Shown here: positions 21,192 through 24,232 of the stretch, piece after piece
How the letters are laid out: each line of letters begins with the position of its first letter
Numbering within the stretch: the first letter of the stretch is position 1
Source: GCA-2746795 sp964643965
Lineage (GTDB): Bacteria > Chloroflexota > Anaerolineae > Promineifilales > Promineifilaceae
Assembly (NCBI GenBank): GCA_964643965.1
Contig: CAZXVH010000083.1
Location: 1 to 24,232 of the forward strand
DNA length: 24,232 nt
Reading direction: 5' to 3'
Notes under the pieces: model-generated
Told to the model about the DNA's origin: nothing
Database searches by the model: none
The model's input: the letters and a program-made list of their open reading frames with translations, nothing else
Translations under genes and position numbers: made by a program

Positions 21192-22442
21192 ATGGAAACG
21201 AAATCCAAACAGATGGTTATCAAGCAATTTGAAGCGCACGTTTCATCGGGAAAGGTGGCATTTTTTCAATTTGCCGGCATTGATTTTGTACCGGGTCGGC
21301 GAGAAGGGGCGTTTATGTGGGATATGGCGGGCAGCAAGCGACTCATCGACTGCCACTGCAATGGCGGCGTCTTTAATTTAGGCCATCGCCATCCCGAAAT
21401 AGTTCAGACGTTGACAAGCAGTTTGCAAACCCTGGATATTGGCAATCATCACCTCATCAGCCAACAGCGGACGGCGTTGGCGGCTAAATTGGCGGAACTG
21501 ACGCCGGGCGATCTGGCGTATACGGTGTTTGGCGTAGGTGGCGGCGAGGCGATTGACCTGGCGATTAAGGTGGCTCGCGGCTACAGTGGCAAACAGAAAA
21601 TTGTATCAGCCAGCGGCGGCTATCACGGGCATACGGGGCTGGCGCTGGCGGCCGGCGACGCCAAATATTACGCGCCATTTGGAGAACCGGCGCCCGGTTT
21701 TATGCAGGTGGCATATGGGGAGATTGAGGCGTTGAAAACGGCCGTTACCCCCGAAACCGCCGCCGTCATTTTGGAAACCATCCCGGCCACCCTGGGTATG
21801 CCCATCCCGCCGCCTGGTTACCTGCGCCAGGTGCGTGATTTGTGCGCTGCCACCAATACCTTGCTCATCCTGGATGAAGTGCAAACTGGCCTGGGTCGCA
21901 CCGGCAAACTGTGGGCCTGCGACCATGATGGCGTTGTGCCGGACATTATGGTTATAGGCAAAGGGCTGTCCGGCGGTATTTACCCCATGGCTGCCACCTG
22001 TTTCCGCAAAGAACTGGAGTCGGTATTTCACGAAGACCCGTTCATCCACATCTCTACCTTTGGCGGAGCGGAAGTGGGCTGCCCGGTGGCGCTTAAGGTG
22101 CTATCTCTCAGCAACGACCCGGCGTTCCTGGCAAATGTGAATGAGTGCGCGGCCGTTTTTGCCGAAGGCTTCCGGTCGCTGCAAGCAAAGCACCCGCAAG
22201 TATTGGTGCGCCTGCGCCAGGTGGGGCTGATGATGGGTATTGAGATGGTGAATGAATATTGTGGGCCGTTATTCTCGAAGGCGGCGTATGACAACGGGCT
22301 GCTGTCGGTTTATGCCAACAATGACAAGCGGGTGGCGCAGTTACTGCCGCCGTTGATCATTGATGCGCCGTTAGCGGGAGAAATTTTGCAGCGCGTCGAT
22401 GCGGCATTGACAGATTTAACAGCCTTGTTGGGAGGCGTTTGA
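21192..22442 (+). CDS. Class III PLP-dependent aminotransferase
   Basis: A 416-residue class III aminotransferase. Seen: NGGVFNLGHRHPEI (57-70), GVGGGEAIDLAIKVAR (114-129, phosphate-binding loop), GGYHGHT (142-148), LILDEVQTGLGRTG (225-238, with D229 and Q232 contacting the cofactor) and the Schiff-base lysine K257 in VIGKGLSGG. This is the layout of the acetylornithine, ornithine, 4-aminobutyrate and related omega-aminotransferases; the substrate cannot be read from sequence, and the site sequence GVGGGEA differs from the FTNSGTEA of typical ArgD. AGGAG lies 5 bases upstream of the start. The stop overlaps the next start as TGATG, so the two proteins are probably made together. One palindrome encodes KTAVTP. 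Confidence 0.9.
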   Translation: METKSKQMVIKQFEAHVSSGKVAFFQFAGIDFVPGRREGAFMWDMAGSKRLIDCHCNGGVFNLGHRHPEIVQTLTSSLQTLDIGNHHLISQQRTALAAKLAELTPGDLAYTVFGVGGGEAIDLAIKVARGYSGKQKIVSASGGYHGHTGLALAAGDAKYYAPFGEPAPGFMQVAYGEIEALKTAVTPETAAVILETIPATLGMPIPPPGYLRQVRDLCAATNTLLILDEVQTGLGRTGKLWACDHDGVVPDIMVIGKGLSGGIYPMAATCFRKELESVFHEDPFIHISTFGGAEVGCPVALKVLSLSNDPAFLANVNECAAVFAEGFRSLQAKHPQVLVRLRQVGLMMGIEMVNEYCGPLFSKAAYDNGLLSVYANNDKRVAQLLPPLIIDAPLAGEILQRVDAALTDLTALLGGV

Positions 22443-23407
22443 TGGCGTCTGTGCCGGTTGACATCCCGTTTTTACGCCAGTTTGAACAGGGGTTAGACCC
22501 GCTGCACCCGGAGCAAAGTCGCATCCCGGCGCAGGTACTCGGTTATGGCGAGATCAGCACGGTGTTTACGGTGGCGGCGGGGGATGCGGCGCTGGCGTAC
22601 AAACGTATGCCGTTGTTCCAAAGCGCTCAAGAAGCGGCCGATTACGTGGCTTTGTATGATGAGTACATGGCGTTGTTTGCTGAGATTGGTATTGAGATTG
22701 TGCCGGGGGAAATGATATGGTTTGAGGGGAATAACGGCCGTTACTTTGTCATCTATCTCGTGCAAAAAAAGCTCCCAACCCACACCATCGCTCATAACGT
22801 GATCCATCACCTTGATGACGAGGCGGCGCGGCCGTTGATCGCGGGCATCTTCGCCATCTTTGAGAAAGTGTTCGCCTTTAACGCCCAGAATAAGGGGGTT
22901 ATTGAGGTGGGGTTTGATGGGCAGCTTTCTAATTGGGCCGTTGTCGGCTTCGATCCGGAATCCGGAGTTTTGCCGGAACCGTTGCGCCTCATTTACCTGG
23001 ATACCAGTTCGCCGCTGCTGCGTCGTCAGGGCATTGAGCAGTTGAATGCTGAAATCTTTTTGCGCAGCGCCCCTTCTTTTTTGCGGCCGATTCTCAAGGC
23101 GCTTTTCCTGGAAGATATTGTGACACGCTACTATGATTTGCGCCTGGTGACGATTGATTTGTTGGCGAATTTATACAAGGAGCAGCAAGCGGCGCTGGTG
23201 CCGGATTTATTGGCGCTGGCGAATGAGCGGTTTGGGGGAAACGGCCGTTATGCTGCCTCCATCACCCTGCCAGAAATCGAAGCCTACTATCGAGAAGACG
23301 CCTTCATATGGCGCGTGTATTTAGGCGCGCGTCGGTTTGACCGCTGGCTGCATCGCCTGTTACGGCAGCCCTACCCCTATATTTTGCCCGGCCACATCAA
23401 ACGTTGA
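22442..23407 (+). CDS. Protein kinase-fold (PKL) protein coupled to the aminotransferase
   Basis: 321 residues. I do not recognise the family with certainty (a DUF6206-like protein is possible), but kinase-fold landmarks are in order: a Gly-rich loop LGYGEISTVF (33-42), K54 in LAYKRMP, a hinge-like segment YFVIYLVQKKL, a catalytic loop GFDGQLSNW with D159 and N164 (five apart, as D166 and N171 of PKA), and D187 in LIYLDTSSP in the DFG place. This suggests a small-molecule or protein phosphotransferase. The C-terminal third is helical, with RFDRWLHRLL. The ATG shares its A with the stop of the aminotransferase gene. A joint pathway is likely but unknown. Palindromes encode NNGRYF and GNGRYA. 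Confidence 0.7.
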   Translation: MASVPVDIPFLRQFEQGLDPLHPEQSRIPAQVLGYGEISTVFTVAAGDAALAYKRMPLFQSAQEAADYVALYDEYMALFAEIGIEIVPGEMIWFEGNNGRYFVIYLVQKKLPTHTIAHNVIHHLDDEAARPLIAGIFAIFEKVFAFNAQNKGVIEVGFDGQLSNWAVVGFDPESGVLPEPLRLIYLDTSSPLLRRQGIEQLNAEIFLRSAPSFLRPILKALFLEDIVTRYYDLRLVTIDLLANLYKEQQAALVPDLLALANERFGGNGRYAASITLPEIEAYYREDAFIWRVYLGARRFDRWLHRLLRQPYPYILPGHIKR

Positions 23408-23471
23408 CCGGGAACCGCTGCCAGAAAAAGAAAATGTTTCATGAACTTGGTGACGCCCAAATCAAGCGCCG

Positions 23472-23480
23472 TGTTATAAT
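23472..23480 (+). promoter_or_regulatory. Extended -10 promoter of the Bax inhibitor-1 gene
   Basis: TGTTATAAT contains a perfect TATAAT with the TGn extension, 37 bases before the start codon. Only a weak -35 (TGACGC, 18 bases upstream) is present. It is the best promoter match in the window. Confidence 0.7.
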
Positions 23481-23517
23481 CTACAAACCTTTATTTTTAC
23501 ATGATTAGGAGAAAACA

Positions 23518-24232
23518 ATGACTGAATTTCAATCAAATGTGTCGCTGCCGGTTTCTGAAGAGAAATTGTCAGCTGCATTTAACGCGGTGATGGGGCGGGT
23601 ATATTTGTGGATGACATTGGGACTGGTGGTGACAACGGCCGTTTCCTTTTGGGTCCTCAACACGCCCGCTGTATTAAACTTCTTTTTTGGCTCATTCTGG
23701 GCCATGATAGGCTTGTTTGTGGCGCAGATTGCCCTGGTAATCGCCCTGGTGCGGTCACTGCAAAAACTATCAACCGGAGCAGCCTTAGCCATGTTTTTTG
23801 CCTATGCCGGGTTAATGGGCATCACCATGTCCACCATTTTCTTTGTATACGACATAGGCACCGTCACCCTGGCCTTCGGCGTCTCGGCCGTTGTCTTCGT
23901 TCTCATGAGCGTCATTGGCCTGGTTACCAAACAAGACCTGACCAAGTGGGGGCCGATTTTGTTGTTTGGCTTGATTGGGCTTATCCTGGCTACCGTGGTG
24001 AACATGTTTTTACGCAACAGCACCCTCGACCTCATCATCACCTATCTGGGCATTCTTCTGTTCATGGGCTTGATCGTCTATGACACCAAATTCATCAAAC
24101 AAATGACCTATCAAACCGCCAGCCAAACAGGGGACATCAGCAGCATCATTGGTCGCATCAGCGTCTTGGGCGCATTGAAACTGTATCTGGATTTCATCAA
24201 CCTGTTCCTCTTCATCCTACGCTTGCTGGGGC
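23518..24232 (+). CDS. Bax inhibitor-1 / YccA-family membrane protein (3' end cut by window)
   Basis: 238 residues are visible and the frame is still open at the window edge; family members end soon after the LYLDFINLFLFILRLLG motif seen here, so little is missing. Seven hydrophobic segments can be read after a 25-residue soluble N terminus, including LWMTLGLVVTTAVSFWVL and ITYLGILLFMGLIVYDT. The late YDTKFIK and LYLDFINLF motifs with Asp residues match the di-aspartyl pH/calcium-sensing region of TMBIM/YetJ proteins, which leak calcium in a pH-dependent way; in bacteria YccA also modulates FtsH. AGGAG lies 6 bases upstream of ATG. One palindrome encodes TTAVSF in the first helix. Confidence 0.93.
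   Translation, partial: MTEFQSNVSLPVSEEKLSAAFNAVMGRVYLWMTLGLVVTTAVSFWVLNTPAVLNFFFGSFWAMIGLFVAQIALVIALVRSLQKLSTGAALAMFFAYAGLMGITMSTIFFVYDIGTVTLAFGVSAVVFVLMSVIGLVTKQDLTKWGPILLFGLIGLILATVVNMFLRNSTLDLIITYLGILLFMGLIVYDTKFIKQMTYQTASQTGDISSIIGRISVLGALKLYLDFINLFLFILRLLG

Larger units (their letters stand above)
1862..23643. repeat. Dispersed palindrome AACGGCCGTT, about 28 exact copies
   Basis: Exact copies start at 1862, 2636, 3118, 3421, 6051, 6198, 6616, 9155, 10149, 10540, 11083, 11374, 11552, 11919, 12760, 14710, 15348, 15733, 16796, 17677, 18731, 19239, 20094, 20803, 21737, 22733, 23240 and 23634. Variants with one changed base occur near 1231, 1899, 5753, 9594, 13726, 17763, 19418 and elsewhere. 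All exact copies lie inside genes. By chance a given 10-mer is expected far less than once in 24 kb. Confidence 0.93.

Overview
The window looks like part of a metagenome-assembled genome from a free-living member of the Chloroflexota, most likely Anaerolineae or a neighbouring class. This is inferred from the gene repertoire: secreted proteins of the WWTVDGGGG type, a DUF2142 membrane protein followed by a protein with a C-terminal 'FVHLLAADG' beta-sandwich, a COG2521 methyltransferase, a Uma2 protein and a Lon-like COG1067 protease. No rRNA, intact tRNA, CRISPR array, transposase or phage module was seen. A run of 100 N at 19513-19612 is an assembly gap.

Layout. 1-261 is the 3' end of a P-loop kinase-like gene. 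366-2011 holds two minus-strand genes (hemolysin III/PAQR membrane protein and a COG2521 methyltransferase). 2130-3924 holds a Uma2-family gene and an M24 peptidase, convergent and separated by a perfect 15-bp hairpin. 4276-7796 is a tight three-gene operon for exported proteins (tail-fibre-like protein, lipoprotein trypsin-like protease, small WWTVDGGGG protein), closed by a strong terminator. 8177-12214 is a three-gene cell-envelope glycosylation cluster (GT2, DUF2142, membrane-anchored beta-sandwich protein). 12422-17833 carries an AMMECR1 protein, a Lon-like protease with a degenerate Walker A, and two membrane-anchored alpha/beta hydrolases. 18027-20961 is a minus-strand block: an RfbH/E1-type CDP-4-keto-6-deoxyglucose 3-dehydrase with its full cysteine motif, the assembly gap, a Nudix hydrolase and a two-LysM lipoprotein. 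21192-23407 is a translationally coupled pair: a class III aminotransferase and a kinase-fold protein. 23518 to the end is a Bax inhibitor-1/YccA gene cut by the window edge.

The strongest unexplained signal is not a gene. The palindrome AACGGCCGTT occurs at least 28 times as an exact decamer, plus about a dozen one-off variants, spread over the whole window and nearly always inside coding sequence. It is read in all three frames, so unrelated proteins share the tripeptides TAV, NGR and RPL. It resembles the HIP1 highly iterated palindrome of cyanobacteria in behaviour but not in sequence. A second signal is a set of short arrays with a strict 7-bp period but different units at different sites, lying at gene boundaries and sometimes supplying start or stop codons. 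A third is a dispersed repeat around CTGAGCCTGTCGAAGG, which forms a folded 146-bp element at 12223-12368 and a 16-bp tandem array on both sides of the assembly gap.
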